From Spirochaetaceae bacterium (GTDB taxonomy: Bacteria > Spirochaetota > Spirochaetia > Treponematales > Breznakiellaceae): 16,145 bases of DNA. Of the stretch, positions 1 to 7,984 are shown in pieces. The notes beneath the pieces were generated by a model that was not told the origin of the DNA, ran no database searches, and was given only the letters and a program-made list of their open reading frames with translations. The position numbers and the translations under genes were made by a program. How positions within the stretch are numbered: the first letter of the stretch is position 1; each line of letters starts with the position of its first letter. Location: NCBI GenBank assembly GCA_031255315.1, contig JAIRSS010000007.1, positions 1 to 16,145 of the forward strand. The letters run 5' to 3'.

Positions 1-1
1 A

Positions 2-106
2 CGGGCATATCTTGAAGCGCCGCTACGGCATTTCTACATGGCAAAAGGTATGCCCCATGAAGAAGTTGAAAAGCTGATAGATACCTTTAACAAACTGTTA
101 TGTTAA
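2..106 (+). CDS. C-terminal 34 codons of an unidentified protein (runs in from left edge)
   Basis: The reading frame is open from the left edge of the window to a TAA at 104-106. It gives a charged, helical C-terminus beginning RAYLEAPLRHFYMAKGMPHE. The codon use fits a real gene end, and the stop is followed about 50 bases later by a stable hairpin at 159-175. I do not recognise the family from so short a tail and assign no function. It could also be a remnant like the neighbouring fragments. Confidence 0.5.
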   Translation, partial: RAYLEAPLRHFYMAKGMPHEEVEKLIDTFNKLLC

Positions 107-158
107 TGCTTTTCTAAAGAACCAAATGCCACATCTGTATTAAGATGTTCGATCAGAT

Positions 159-175
159 AGACGGCAGTGCCGTCT
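159..175 (+). terminator. Hairpin, possible terminator of the partial left-edge gene
   Basis: A perfect 7-bp inverted repeat, AGACGGC / GCCGTCT, has a 3-base loop and can be extended by wobble pairs. It is followed by GTTATTTG, only a weak T-rich tail. Its place about 50 bases after the stop at 106 suggests a terminator, but the tail is not a classical T run. Confidence 0.4.
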
Positions 176-197
176 GTTATTTGAGGTTATACTGTAC

Positions 198-412
198 ATG
201 TTGCAAGTCAGGGACGATATGGGTGAAGATGTTCCCTATACGTCGGCACTCCTGCCTATCTACTCTGTTGTGTGGAGGCTTTCAAGTTTTTTGCGGTACA
301 GCGCCGAGTGTCATTGGCACCACGACCTTGAATTTATCGTCGTTCTGGAGGGAGAAATGATCTCCTACGTAAATGATCACGTCTACCCTTTTACGATCTT
401 TGGGATCTGCTT
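198..412 (+). pseudogene. Remnant of an AraC-family regulator (N-terminal cupin only)
   Basis: The reading frame from the ATG at 198 contains CHWHHDLEFIVVLEGEM followed by SYVNDHVYPF. This is the core beta-barrel pattern of AraC-family arabinose-binding cupins (HWH-x-E-x-EhhhVLEGE...VN-x-x-x-Y-x-h). Downstream the similarity breaks off near 395 in a sequence resembling the GxGIxF segment. The frame closes at 489-491 with no helix-turn-helix domain. About 190 residues expected for a whole regulator are missing, so this is a decayed fragment. It lies upstream of a GH3 pseudogene, a common place for a sugar-responsive AraC regulator. The original start is uncertain, because no convincing ribosome binding site precedes 198. 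Confidence 0.5.
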
Positions 413-577
413 TTCACGAATCCGATATATCGCATGGAACGTGAAAAAAACAATTATCGGGAACTGGTATCGGATATACGGCGGCGGGTAGCTCCCATAC
501 GGCCGAACCGCGAAGTACGAAGGAAAGGATGCCTGAAGAAGCCGCATTTTCACCACAACCACAAGTCGAACTGTTGA
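392..577 (+). pseudogene. Possible second gene remnant (weak resemblance to a sulfatase C-terminus)
   Basis: In the frame shifted from the cupin fragment, 392-490 reads YDLWDLLFTNPIYRMER followed by NNYRELVSDIRRRV. The layout 'YDL..DP....NL....YRELV.DLRRR' is how many alkaline-phosphatase-fold sulfatases end. The frame continues to a TGA at 575-577 with no further similarity. This is a pattern resemblance over about 33 residues only, with no catalytic motif, and it may be chance. Confidence 0.15.
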
Positions 578-790
578 GAGAGAGGCGGAATGGGAACAAA
601 CCGCCGACGTCCCTGTCCTTTAACTTGTTGTAAGAATTGCTGTTGGAACAGCCTCCTTCTTCCAAAAGTATGTTCTACAGGGTATGATCTCACCGGCGCA
701 GCGATAGGAGAACCGAGGAACTTTCTCCTGATCCGTCTCCTGTGGCAAGATGGCGCGCCTGCAAAAATAGTATGAAGGATGGTATAAAGC
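578..790. other. Non-coding stretch before the GH3 pseudogene
   Basis: No supported gene is visible on either strand; open frames here lack codon bias and family motifs. At 643-655 there is a 13-base exact match to the right half of the palindromic repeat at 3545-3578 (TTGGAACAGCCTC), followed by TTCCAAAAGT, which resembles the left half. This looks like a scrambled remnant of that repeat. A weak Shine-Dalgarno-like AAGGA sits about 13 bases before the GH3 start codon at 791. Confidence 0.5.
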
Positions 791-2782
791 ATGAAGTGTA
801 CTAAGGAACTGCGGCTTTCCTACACGGAAAAGGCCGCGTCGATTGTGGCGCACATGAGTCTGGAGAAAAAGTAGACCTCATGAGCGGCAAGGTAAATTTC
901 GGGCCGGAGCAGGTTGCCGAAATGGCAAAGGATTCCACCAAACACTACAACCATGTCCCCTATCCCAATGCCGAAAACAAACGGCTCGGCGTTCCGTCTA
1001 TGCGTTTCTGCGACGGTCCACGGGTGGTGGTCTGCGGGACGGGGAAAAGCACCCCTGTTTTCCCGTTTCTGTGCTCCGGGGGGCCTCCTTCGATCCCGCG
1101 CTGGAAGAAGAAATAGGCCGGGCCATCGGCAGGGAGGTCCGGGCCTACGGGGGCAATCTCTTTGCCGGGGTCTGTATCAACCTCCCCATCATCCCGGCTG
1201 GGGCCGCAGTCAGGAAAGCTACGGGGAAGAATTCTTTGCCCTGGGTCAGATGGGCGCGGCCCTGGTGCGGGGCGTTTAGGAAGAGAACGTCATGGCCTGC
1301 GTGAAGCACTACGCTTTCAATTCTATGGAGATAAGCCGTTTTAAGGTGAGCGTGGACTGCGGGCGCCGCACGGAACGGGAGGTATTCCTGCCGCACTTTA
1401 AGGACTGCGTGGATGCGGGGGCGGCGTCGGTCATGAGCGCCTATAACCGGTACAAGGGCGTCCACTGCGGCCATCATGATTATCTTTTACGAAAGGTTCT
1501 TAAAGAGGAATGGGATTTTGACGGTTTTGTGATGAGCGATTTTATCTGGGGCGTAAAGGATACGGTGGAGGGGGCCAATAACGGCGAGGACATGGAGATG
1601 TGCGGTACGGTCGTATACGGCGACAAGCTGGTACAAGCGGTAAAGGACGGCCTTGTTCCCGAAGCGAGGATCGACGACGCGACCCTGCGGATAGTGCGGA
1701 CCGTGCGGGCTTTTGAGGAAGCCCATACCGGTAAGTACGGGGAAGAGGTAATCGGCTGCGCCGGGCATATCGCCCTGGCCCTAAAGTCCGCTCAGGAGGG
1801 TATTACCCTGCTAAAAAACGCCCCACGGCCGGACGGAACGGGGCTGGTTCTGCCCTTTAACCGGGACGCTCTTAAAACCATCGCCGTCATCGGCAAGTTG
1901 GGGAACCAGCCGAATATCGGGGACTACGGTTCCTCCCGGGTATTTCCCAAGTATGTGGTAACGCCGCTGGAGGGCATAACCAGGGCCGCTCCGGGGGCGG
2001 AGGTGATCTTTGACGATGGTTCCGATATTGAACGGGCAACAAAGACCGCCGCGGACGCGGTGGTCTTTGTTGTAGGTTTTGACCATGGGGACGAGGGGGA
2101 ATACGTGGCCAGCGAAGGGGCGGACAACTACACCGAGTCTATCGGCGGGGACCGGAAAACCCTGGACCTCCACGCCGGCGAAACCGCCCTCCTTAAAGCG
2201 GCGGGGCCGGAGAATAACAATTCCGCAGCGGTGGTCATCGGCGGCAATACCACCATGATAACCGAATGAATGGATCAGGTTAGCGGCATCCTGATGGCCT
2301 ATTATCCCGGACAGGAAGGGGGAACCGCCCTGGCGCAGATTCTCTTTGGCGAGGTCAACCCCAGCGGGAAGCTGCCCTATGTCCAGCCCTGGCGGGAGGA
2401 GGACCTGCCCCGGATCGCCTGGGATACCACGAATCAGTGGTACGATTACTACCATGGTTACGCCAAACTGGAAAAGGAAGGGGTGGAGCCTCTCTATCCC
2501 TATGGGTACGGCCTTTCCTACACCACGTTTACGCTGGATGATCCCCATTTCGGCGTTACAGACGGCGCGGTTACGGCGTCGTGCAGGGTGGTCAATACGG
2601 GGAACCGTACAGGAACCGAGGTAGTACAATTGTATGTGGGCTTTAAACATTCTTTTGTGGACAGGCCGGTGAAACTCCTGTGGGGATTTTCCCGTGTGGA
2701 GCTTGAGCGCATGGAATATGAGATCTCCATCGGATCCAGCAGCGCCGACAGGGACCTGCTCAAGGGATCGGTAACAGTCTAA
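791..2782 (+). pseudogene. GH3 beta-glucosidase pseudogene (frameshifts, stops, internal deletion)
   Basis: Joined across breaks, the product is a glycoside hydrolase family 3 enzyme: an N-terminal barrel with WGRSQESYGE and VMACVKHYAFNS, the nucleophile motif GFVMSDF (Asp codon 1538-1540), an alpha/beta sandwich with GDEGEYVA...GGDRKTLDL, then YPYGYGLSYTTF and a fibronectin-III-like domain. Such enzymes release glucose or related sugars from beta-linked oligosaccharides. Lesions seen are: a one-base loss in an A run at 866-870 that creates TAG; a frameshift at about 1052-1055 before CFPVS; a one-base loss near 1188 inside INLPYHPGWG; a TAG at 1277-1279, probably from CAG; and a TGA at 2267-2269 where relatives have Trp. 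Near 2700 the product jumps from FSRVELE to MEYEISIGSSSADRDLL, lacking about 30 residues usual in the family. The longest intact frames are 1292-2269 and 2270-2782. Homopolymer indels could be sequencing errors, but the two stops and the deletion are not typical errors. Confidence 0.9.
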
Positions 2783-2800
2783 GGGGAACGTTGCAACTGC

Positions 2801-2841
2801 GGGGCTTATGAGAGAACCCAGGTGGTTCTCTCACAGGCCCC
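2801..2841. terminator. Long hairpin after the GH3 pseudogene
   Basis: A perfect 9-bp stem, GAGAGAACC (2810-2818) / GGTTCTCTC (2824-2832), has a 5-base loop. It extends outward through one mismatch and one G-T pair to GGGG (2801-2804) / CCCC (2838-2841), giving a stem of about 18 bp. No T run follows on either strand, so intrinsic termination is doubtful. It may act as an RNA stabiliser or a processing site. Confidence 0.5.
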
Positions 2842-2853
2842 ATCCAATAGAGC

Positions 2854-2928
2854 GGTTCCAAAACTACTTGACTGTACGCTAACGTTCCCGGCATAGTTGG
2901 GGGCACGGTTTTGAACCAGGCTCACCTT
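2854..2928. repeat. Diverged palindromic repeat relative with expanded loop
   Basis: GGTTCCAAAACT at 2854-2865 and GGTTTTGAACCAGGCTC at 2908-2924 resemble the left and right halves of the palindromes at 3547-3574 and 9545-9576. The halves pair as GGTTC(C)AAAAC / GTTTTGAACC with one bulged base, but are separated by about 45 bases. A T-rich stretch, CCTTTTTCTTG, follows. I read it as a degenerate member of the same repeat family, with low certainty. Confidence 0.3.
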
Positions 2929-2932
2929 TTTC

Positions 2933-2962
2933 TTGACAAATCTCCAGACGGGGATGATCATG
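2933..2962 (+). promoter_or_regulatory. Possible fucU promoter region
   Basis: A consensus -35 hexamer TTGACA occurs at 2933-2938. At 17-18 bases spacing the -10 position reads GATCAT or ATCATG, a poor match. It overlaps the 8-bp palindrome ATGATCAT (2954-2961). A good -35 with a weak -10 would fit activator-dependent transcription, for example by an AraC-type protein, but this is inference. Confidence 0.3.
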
Positions 2963-3001
2963 ATTTCTTACCATAATATAATCAATACTGAGGAGGAGTA
3001 T

Positions 3002-3430
3002 ATGTTAATCGGAATTTCCCCGGTGATAGGTCCCGATCTGCTGAACGCGCTGTTCCGCATGGGCCACGGGGACGAACTGGTTCTGGCGGACGCCTTTTTC
3101 CCAGGGGATACATGTAACTCCAGGGTGATCCGGGCGGACGGGCTGAGAATACCCGCCCTGCTGGATGGCATTCTGGCCTTGATGAATCTGGATTACGCGG
3201 CGCCCCCGGCGGCGATGATGGCGGTAATGCCCGGAGACGCGGTGAATCCCGCCGTGGAAGCGTCCTACCGGGCGGTGATAGACAAACACTGGCCGGGAAC
3301 GCCCCCTATAGAGAAGGTAGAACGCTTCGCCTTTTACGAACGGGCTAAACAGGCGTATGCGGTGGTCATGACCGGGGAAACGGTCAAATACGGCAATATC
3401 ATCCTGAAAAAAGGCGTGATTCCCGTATAA
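3002..3430 (+). CDS. fucU: L-fucose mutarotase (RbsD/FucU family)
   Basis: This cytoplasmic 142-aa enzyme interconverts the alpha and beta anomers of L-fucose and so feeds fucose isomerase. It aligns along its whole length with E. coli FucU from memory: MGHGDELVLADAFFP (residues 20-34, including His22), VIRADGLRIPALLDGIL, RFAFYERAKQAYAVVMTGE and VKYGNIILKKGV at the C-terminus. Its Tyr130 and Asn132 match the KYGN active-site pair. Length is normal for the family (about 140 aa). The start at 3002 is chosen because AGGAGG lies at 2991-2996, five bases upstream, and the protein then begins exactly like FucU; an upstream in-frame ATG at 2948 lacks such a site. fucI follows 181 bases downstream, on the same strand. 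Confidence 0.95.
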   Translation: MLIGISPVIGPDLLNALFRMGHGDELVLADAFFPGDTCNSRVIRADGLRIPALLDGILALMNLDYAAPPAAMMAVMPGDAVNPAVEASYRAVIDKHWPGTPPIEKVERFAFYERAKQAYAVVMTGETVKYGNIILKKGVIPV

Positions 3431-3544
3431 GCTGCGCGGTGAAGGGTAAGCCCGCCGCCCTGGACCGGGACGGGATAGCCGGACCCCAGCGGCATGTTCA
3501 GAATAGGTACTGGATTCGTTCCATTTGATGTTCCTATTATTTAA

Positions 3545-3588
3545 GCCTGTTCCAAAACTTCAGTTTTGGAACAGCCTCATTTTTTCTA
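3545..3588 (+). repeat. Palindromic repeat copy 1, with T run (terminator-like)
   Basis: The arms CTGTTCCAAAACT (3547-3559) and AGTTTTGGAACAG (3562-3574) form a perfect 13-bp stem with a 2-base loop, and flanking bases pair further after one mismatch. It is followed by CCTCATTTTTTCT, so on the + strand it looks like an intrinsic terminator or attenuator located between fucU and fucI. A near-identical palindrome in opposite orientation occurs at 9545-9576, so this is a dispersed element, not just a local hairpin. Confidence 0.75.
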
Positions 3589-3611
3589 CTTTAATTGTTT
3601 GGAGGACTATT

Positions 3612-5426
3612 ATGGCTGATATTTCAAGTCTCACGATGAATCCCCCGGAAAACAGGTTCCGGGGGGCGCTGCCCAAAATCGGTATCAGGCCCGCCATTGA
3701 CGGGCGCCGCCGGGGGGTCCGGGAATCGCTGGAAGAGGTAACGATGGGCATGGCTCACGCGGCGGCGAAACTCATTACCGAATCTCTCAAGCACCCCAAC
3801 GGTCAGGAGATCGAATGTGTTATCGCCGATTCTACCATCGGCGGCGTCGCGGAAGCCGCGGCCTGCCAGGATAAATTTTCCCGGCAGAACGTGGCGGTTA
3901 CCCTGACGGTTACTCCCTGCTGGTGCTACGGCTCGGAAACGATGGATATGGACCCCTCGACTATCAAGGCTGTTTGGGGGTTCAACGGTACGGACCGGCC
4001 CGGCGCGGTGTATCTGGCGGCGGTCCTGGCCGGGCACAGCCAGAAGGGGCTGCCCGCTTTCGGCATTTACGGCAGAGACGTTATGGACCTCAAAGATACG
4101 GGCAAAATTCCGGAGGATGTGAAGGATAAGCTGCTCCGCTTTGTGAAGGCGGCTCTGGCCGCGGCCTGGATGCGGGGCAAGAGCTATCTTGCTATCGGTT
4201 CCGTCTCAATGGGAATCGCCGGCTCTATCGTCAACGCGGACTTCTTCCAGGAATATCTGGGTATGCGGAATGAATACGTGGATATGTCCGAGCTGGTGCG
4301 CCGGTTTGAGGAGAAGATCTACTCGGATGCTGAATACCGGCGGGCTCTGGAGTGGACCCGGGCGAACTGCAAAGAAGGGCCGGACAACAATCCGCCGGAA
4401 CAGCAGCACAGCCGTAAGCAGAAGGACGATGTATGGAAGACCTGCGTCAAAATGGCCATGATAGTCCGGGATCTGATGATCGGGAATCCCGATCTGAGGC
4501 GGAAAGGTCTGGCTGAGGAAGTCCTGGGGCATAACGCCATTCTCGCGGGTTTCCAGGGGCAGCGCCACTGGAACGATCACTTCCCCAACGGCGACTTCCT
4601 GGAAACCATCCTGAATTCATCCTATGACTGGAACGGCATCCGCGCTCCCTACCTGGTGGCCACGGAAAACGACTGCCTGAACGGGGTTTCCATGCTCTTC
4701 GGCCACCTTCTAACCGGTACGGCCCAGATCTTCTCCGATGTGCGGACCTACTGGAGCCCCGCCGCCATAGAACGGGTTACCGGATGGAAGCCCGCCGGGG
4801 GCGCGGCAAACGGCCTTATCCACCTTATCAACTCCGGGGCTTCCACACTGGACGGCACGGGCAAACAACGGAAGGACGGCAAACCCGCCATGAAGCCTTT
4901 CTGGGAAATCACGGCGGAAGAAGCGGGGGCCTGCCTTGACGCGGTGCAATGGCGCTACGCCAGTCTCGGTTATTTCCGGGGCGGCGGCTATTCATCGGAT
5001 TTCCTCACCGAAGGGGATATGCCGGTTACTATGTGCCGCGTCAATCTGGTTAAGGGCGTCGGGCCGGTACTCCAAATCGCCGAGGGCTTTACCGTCACCA
5101 TTCCCGCGGGGGTCCACGACATGCTCGACCAGAGGACAGACCCGACCTGGCCCACCACCTGGTTCGCTCCCCGGCTCACCGGCAAAGGCCCCTTTACGGA
5201 TGTCTACTCTGTAATGGCCGCCTGGGGCGCCAATCACGGAGCGGTAAGCTGCGGCCATATCGGCGCGGACCTTATCACCCTGGCGAGTATTCTCCGCATC
5301 CCGGTATGTATGCACAACATCGAAACCAGCGGGGTCTTCCGGCCCAGCTACTGGAACGCCTTTGGCATGGATACGGAGGGGGCGGACTACCGCGCTTGCG
5401 CCGCCCTGGGACCGATGTACCGGTAA
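3612..5426 (+). CDS. fucI: L-fucose isomerase
   Basis: This 604-aa cytoplasmic ketol isomerase converts L-fucose to L-fuculose (and often D-arabinose to D-ribulose) and needs a divalent metal, usually Mn2+. The sequence follows E. coli FucI (591 aa) closely: [19 protein letters not shown] near the N-terminus, [76 protein letters not shown] and [13 protein letters not shown]. The metal ligands known from E. coli (Glu337, Asp361, His528) correspond here to Glu352, Asp376 and His542. The start at 3612 is preceded by GGAGG at 3601-3605 and gives the usual N-terminus; the in-frame upstream extension to 3525 would read through the palindromic repeat. It is probably cotranscribed with fucU, subject to the palindrome between them. 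No aldolase follows. Confidence 0.97.
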   Translation: MADISSLTMNPPENRFRGALPKIGIRPAIDGRRRGVRESLEEVTMGMAHAAAKLITESLKHPNGQEIECVIADSTIGGVAEAAACQDKFSRQNVAVTLTVTPCWCYGSETMDMDPSTIKAVWGFNGTDRPGAVYLAAVLAGHSQKGLPAFGIYGRDVMDLKDTGKIPEDVKDKLLRFVKAALAAAWMRGKSYLAIGSVSMGIAGSIVNADFFQEYLGMRNEYVDMSELVRRFEEKIYSDAEYRRALEWTRANCKEGPDNNPPEQQHSRKQKDDVWKTCVKMAMIVRDLMIGNPDLRRKGLAEEVLGHNAILAGFQGQRHWNDHFPNGDFLETILNSSYDWNGIRAPYLVATENDCLNGVSMLFGHLLTGTAQIFSDVRTYWSPAAIERVTGWKPAGGAANGLIHLINSGASTLDGTGKQRKDGKPAMKPFWEITAEEAGACLDAVQWRYASLGYFRGGGYSSDFLTEGDMPVTMCRVNLVKGVGPVLQIAEGFTVTIPAGVHDMLDQRTDPTWPTTWFAPRLTGKGPFTDVYSVMAAWGANHGAVSCGHIGADLITLASILRIPVCMHNIETSGVFRPSYWNAFGMDTEGADYRACAALGPMYR

Positions 5427-5457
5427 GCCGGGGAAACGCCGGTCCGGCGCACAACAG

Positions 5458-5489
5458 AAAAAAACCCGCCTGTTACGGCGGGTTTTTTT
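5458..5489. terminator. Bidirectional intrinsic terminator between fucI and glnN
   Basis: Seven A, CCCGCC (5465-5470), loop TGTTAC, GGCGGG (5477-5482), then seven T. The hairpin has a GC stem with an A run on one side and a T run on the other, so it works on both strands. It lies 31 bases after the fucI stop and 12 bases beyond the glnN stop, serving the two convergent genes. Confidence 0.93.
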
Positions 5490-5501
5490 GCACGGATTGA
5501 A

Positions 5502-7625
5502 TTACAAAACGAAAAGGAGTTCTTCGTAACCAGGGAAGGGCCAGGCTTCCTTGGCGGTTAATTTTTCAAGAGCGTCCACCCGGCTGCGGACGGCGCTCAT
5601 GACGGGACGAACTTTCTCAAAATAGGATTTAGCCTGGTTAAAGGCGTCCTCGATGCCCTGAGATTCGGCCAGGACCGCCTCCAGTTTCGCCGTCTCCTCA
5701 TAGAGTTCCGCGGCAAGATCGGCGATCTTCTTGACGCGCTTTGTTTGCGGCACATTGGTCGCCCCGACCGCCGCCAAGGCCGCCGCATCGCCCGCTAAGG
5801 AAGCGGCGAAAGACGTAACCGCCGGGAAGATGTAGCGCCGGGCAAGATCAATAGTAACCCCCGCTTCAATGTTTATCTGCTTGGAATATTTCTCAAGATA
5901 AATATGATACCGGCTCTCCGACTCTTCTTTGCTATACACATGGTGGGCCTCGAAAAGGGCGATGGTCTCGCTTCTAACCAGCACGGAAAGAGCGTCAACG
6001 GCGTTTCGGATGTTCGGGAGGCCCCGGCGTTCCGCTTCCTTGACCCATTCATCGGAATACCCGTTCCCGTTAAACACCACCTTCCGGTGTTGAGAATAGG
6101 ATTCCTTGATGATGGTCTGGATGACTTCGTTTTTGTTGGAAGCTCTTTCCAGTTTATCAGCAAATTCCGAAAGGACTTGAGCTACCGCGACGTTAAGATA
6201 GATGTTGGGCGTGGCGATGGACTGAGAAGAGCCAACCATACGGAATTCGAATTTGTTTCCCGTAAACGCGAAAGGGCTGGTCCGGTTCCGGTCCGACACA
6301 TCTTTGGGAAGGGCCGGAAGGCTCGTAACCCCGATCTTGATGCTGGAATCGGCTTCGCTCTTGCCGCCGCTCTTACCCTCGGCGATATTGTCGAAGATCT
6401 CCGTCAAGAGACCGCCGAAGAAGATAGAAACGATGGCCGGAGGCGCTTCATTGGCGCCCAGGCGGTGATCGTTGCCGGAGGTCGCCACGGAGGACCGGAT
6501 CAGCAGGGCGTATCGGTCCACCGCTTCCACCACGGCGGCGGCAAAGAGGAGGAACCGGGCGTTGGACTCAGGATTTTCACCGGGATCAAAAAGGTTGATC
6601 CCGTCGTCGGTAGCCATAGACCAGTTGTTGTGCTTACCGGACCCGTTAACCCCGGCAAAGGGTTTTTCGTGGAGCAGGGCTTCCATGCCGTACCTGCGGG
6701 CCGCGTTTTTGATGGTTTCCATCACCAGTTGGTTGGCGTCCAGCGAGGCGCTGCTATTGGTATATACCGGGGCGATTTCAAACTGATTCGGGGCTACCTC
6801 GTTATGCTGAGTCTTGGCGGGAATTCCCACTTTCCACAGCTCCGTGTTGAGTTCCCGCATAAAGATAGCCACCCGCTCTTTGATAGCCCCAAAGTAGTGG
6901 TCCTCCATCTCCTGGCCCTTGGCCGGCAACGCGCCGATAAGCGTCCGGCCTGTAAGAATCAGGTCCGGACGCTTATCGTAAAACGCCTTGTCCACCAGAA
7001 AGTATTCCTGCTCGGGGCCGACGGTGGTAATCACCCGTTTGGAGGTCTCATTCCCCAGAGTGCGAAGCACCCGGACAGCCTGTTTGCTCAGGGCGTCTAT
7101 GGATTTAAGCAGGGGCACCTTCTTGTCTAAGGCGTGGCCGTAATAACTGATAAAGGCCGTCGGGATACAGAGGGTGGTGCCCTTCAGGTCTTGTTTGAGG
7201 AAGGCGGGGCTGGTTACATCCCAGGCAGTATACCCCCGGGCCTCAAAAGTCGCCCGCAGGCCCCCGGACGGGAAGCTCGACGCGTCGGGCTCGCCTTTAA
7301 TAAGCTCCTTCCCTGAAAATTCCATAAGCACCCGTCCGTCTCCGGTAGGGGCGATAAAGGAATCATGTTTTTCCGCGGTAAGTCCCGTTAAAGGGTGAAA
7401 CCAGTGGGTATAGTGACTGGCGCCTTTTTCAATGGCCCAATCCCGCATGGCGGCGGCGACCACTTCCGCAACTTCCAGGGTCAGTTCTTTTTCACCGCCC
7501 TGAACCGCCAGAATCTCTTTGAAAATGTTCTTGGGCAGCCGCTCTTTCATAACGGCGTCGGAAAAACAGTTGGAACCGTACACTTCGGGTACCGGCTTCC
7601 TGGAAAATTCTACACTATTGTTCAT
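5502..7625 (-). CDS. glnN: Type III glutamine synthetase
   Basis: This 707-aa enzyme forms glutamine from glutamate, ammonia and ATP in the cytoplasm. Its length and order of motifs are those of GSIII (GlnN), known from Bacteroides and cyanobacteria and much longer than GSI/GSII. Visible motifs are HWFHPLTG with EKHDSF (75-90), [11 protein letters not shown] (202-212, metal-binding Glu), [14 protein letters not shown] (274-287), [18 protein letters not shown] (319-336, ammonia and glutamate site), [15 protein letters not shown] (383-397) and [11 protein letters not shown] near 470. On the coding strand GGAGGA lies 3-8 bases before the ATG, which supports the start. It is transcribed away from the kinase and toward fucI, so it is an independent unit inserted between two sugar genes. 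A sigma-54 type promoter lies about 40 bases upstream. Confidence 0.96.
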   Translation of the reverse strand: MNNSVEFSRKPVPEVYGSNCFSDAVMKERLPKNIFKEILAVQGGEKELTLEVAEVVAAAMRDWAIEKGASHYTHWFHPLTGLTAEKHDSFIAPTGDGRVLMEFSGKELIKGEPDASSFPSGGLRATFEARGYTAWDVTSPAFLKQDLKGTTLCIPTAFISYYGHALDKKVPLLKSIDALSKQAVRVLRTLGNETSKRVITTVGPEQEYFLVDKAFYDKRPDLILTGRTLIGALPAKGQEMEDHYFGAIKERVAIFMRELNTELWKVGIPAKTQHNEVAPNQFEIAPVYTNSSASLDANQLVMETIKNAARRYGMEALLHEKPFAGVNGSGKHNNWSMATDDGINLFDPGENPESNARFLLFAAAVVEAVDRYALLIRSSVATSGNDHRLGANEAPPAIVSIFFGGLLTEIFDNIAEGKSGGKSEADSSIKIGVTSLPALPKDVSDRNRTSPFAFTGNKFEFRMVGSSQSIATPNIYLNVAVAQVLSEFADKLERASNKNEVIQTIIKESYSQHRKVVFNGNGYSDEWVKEAERRGLPNIRNAVDALSVLVRSETIALFEAHHVYSKEESESRYHIYLEKYSKQINIEAGVTIDLARRYIFPAVTSFAASLAGDAAALAAVGATNVPQTKRVKKIADLAAELYEETAKLEAVLAESQGIEDAFNQAKSYFEKVRPVMSAVRSRVDALEKLTAKEAWPFPGYEELLFVL

Positions 7626-7663
7626 AGTTCCTCCATAAACAGCTTTATTTTATAGATAATTAA

Positions 7664-7680
7664 AGCAATTTTCGTGCCAA
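7664..7680 (-). promoter_or_regulatory. Sigma-54 (RpoN) -24/-12 promoter of glnN
   Basis: Read on the - strand, this is TTGGCACG-AAAA-TTGCT, an exact fit to the RpoN consensus TGGCACG-N4-TTGCW with the GG and GC dinucleotides at correct spacing. It points toward glnN, and predicted transcription starts about 25-30 bases before the ATG at 7625. RpoN promoters need an AAA+ activator; for a glutamine synthetase that would most likely be a nitrogen-responsive one such as NtrC. Confidence 0.85.
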
Positions 7681-7716
7681 GCTGATATAATTGTAAAAAA
7701 ACCGCGCTGTTCCGCC

Positions 7717-7762
7717 CGGTTCTTCCCGAACCGCCCCTTCCGTTACCGGAATCGCCGGATTC
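7717..7762. promoter_or_regulatory. Two small dyads upstream of the glnN sigma-54 promoter
   Basis: CGGTTC-N5-GAACCG occupies 7717-7733 and GAATC-N4-GATTC occupies 7749-7762, both upstream of the glnN promoter. They could be activator sites, but neither matches the enteric NtrC consensus (TGCACC-N5-GGTGCA). They lie closer to the promoter than typical enhancers and are short enough to occur by chance. Confidence 0.25.
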
Positions 7763-7877
7763 ACGCCAAAAGACTCGTTCCTAAAGATACAAAATGGTAG
7801 ATTTATTTCCGGTTCTTACAAAAATGTAGGCGTGAGTTAACCCGGCGTCCCGGCGCCGGATAAAAACTAAAAAAAGT

Positions 7878-7907
7878 TTGACAGGCTTGAATGGTGATTG
7901 CTACAAT
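7878..7907 (+). promoter_or_regulatory. Sigma-70-like promoter of the FGGY kinase gene
   Basis: TTGACA (7878-7883), an 18-base spacer, then TACAAT (7902-7907), one mismatch from TATAAT. The predicted start near 7914 leaves a leader of about 70 bases before the ATG at 7985. The promoter excludes a longer version of the kinase starting at 7898, which would begin inside the -10 region. Confidence 0.75.
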
Positions 7908-7931
7908 TAATCCGGTATTTCTGCGGGACAT

Positions 7932-7948
7932 GGATACCATGGGTATCC
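7932..7948. promoter_or_regulatory. 17-bp dyad in the kinase leader, candidate operator
   Basis: GGATACC (7932-7938), ATG, GGTATCC (7942-7948) is a perfect inverted repeat located about 18-34 bases downstream of the predicted transcription start. It could be a repressor operator or an RNA hairpin in the leader. The binding protein is unknown, and no other copy was noticed in this window. Confidence 0.45.
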
Positions 7949-7984
7949 GTAACAGCTCCATTAATGAAATGCCGGAGGGTTTTC

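Noticed and set aside
2267..2269. TGA read as tryptophan (recoding) to rescue the GH3 gene
   Set aside because: All intact genes in the window use TGG for Trp and the kinase ends at TGA; with other frameshifts present, a simple nonsense mutation is more likely.
1811..2650. 279-codon - strand frame antisense to the GH3 pseudogene
   Set aside because: Shadow of the GH3 coding sequence; its residues show no domain, and the GH3 motifs on the + strand are unmistakable.
5904..7130. 408-codon open frame on the + strand antisense to glnN
   Set aside because: It lies wholly inside the well-supported glutamine synthetase gene, has no family motif and no ribosome binding site; it is a product of GC-biased third codon positions.
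7898..7984. Longer N-terminus of the FGGY kinase from 7898
   Set aside because: The start would lie within the predicted promoter, and the family N-terminus (IGIDSGTQSTR) fits the start at 7985 with GGAGG upstream.
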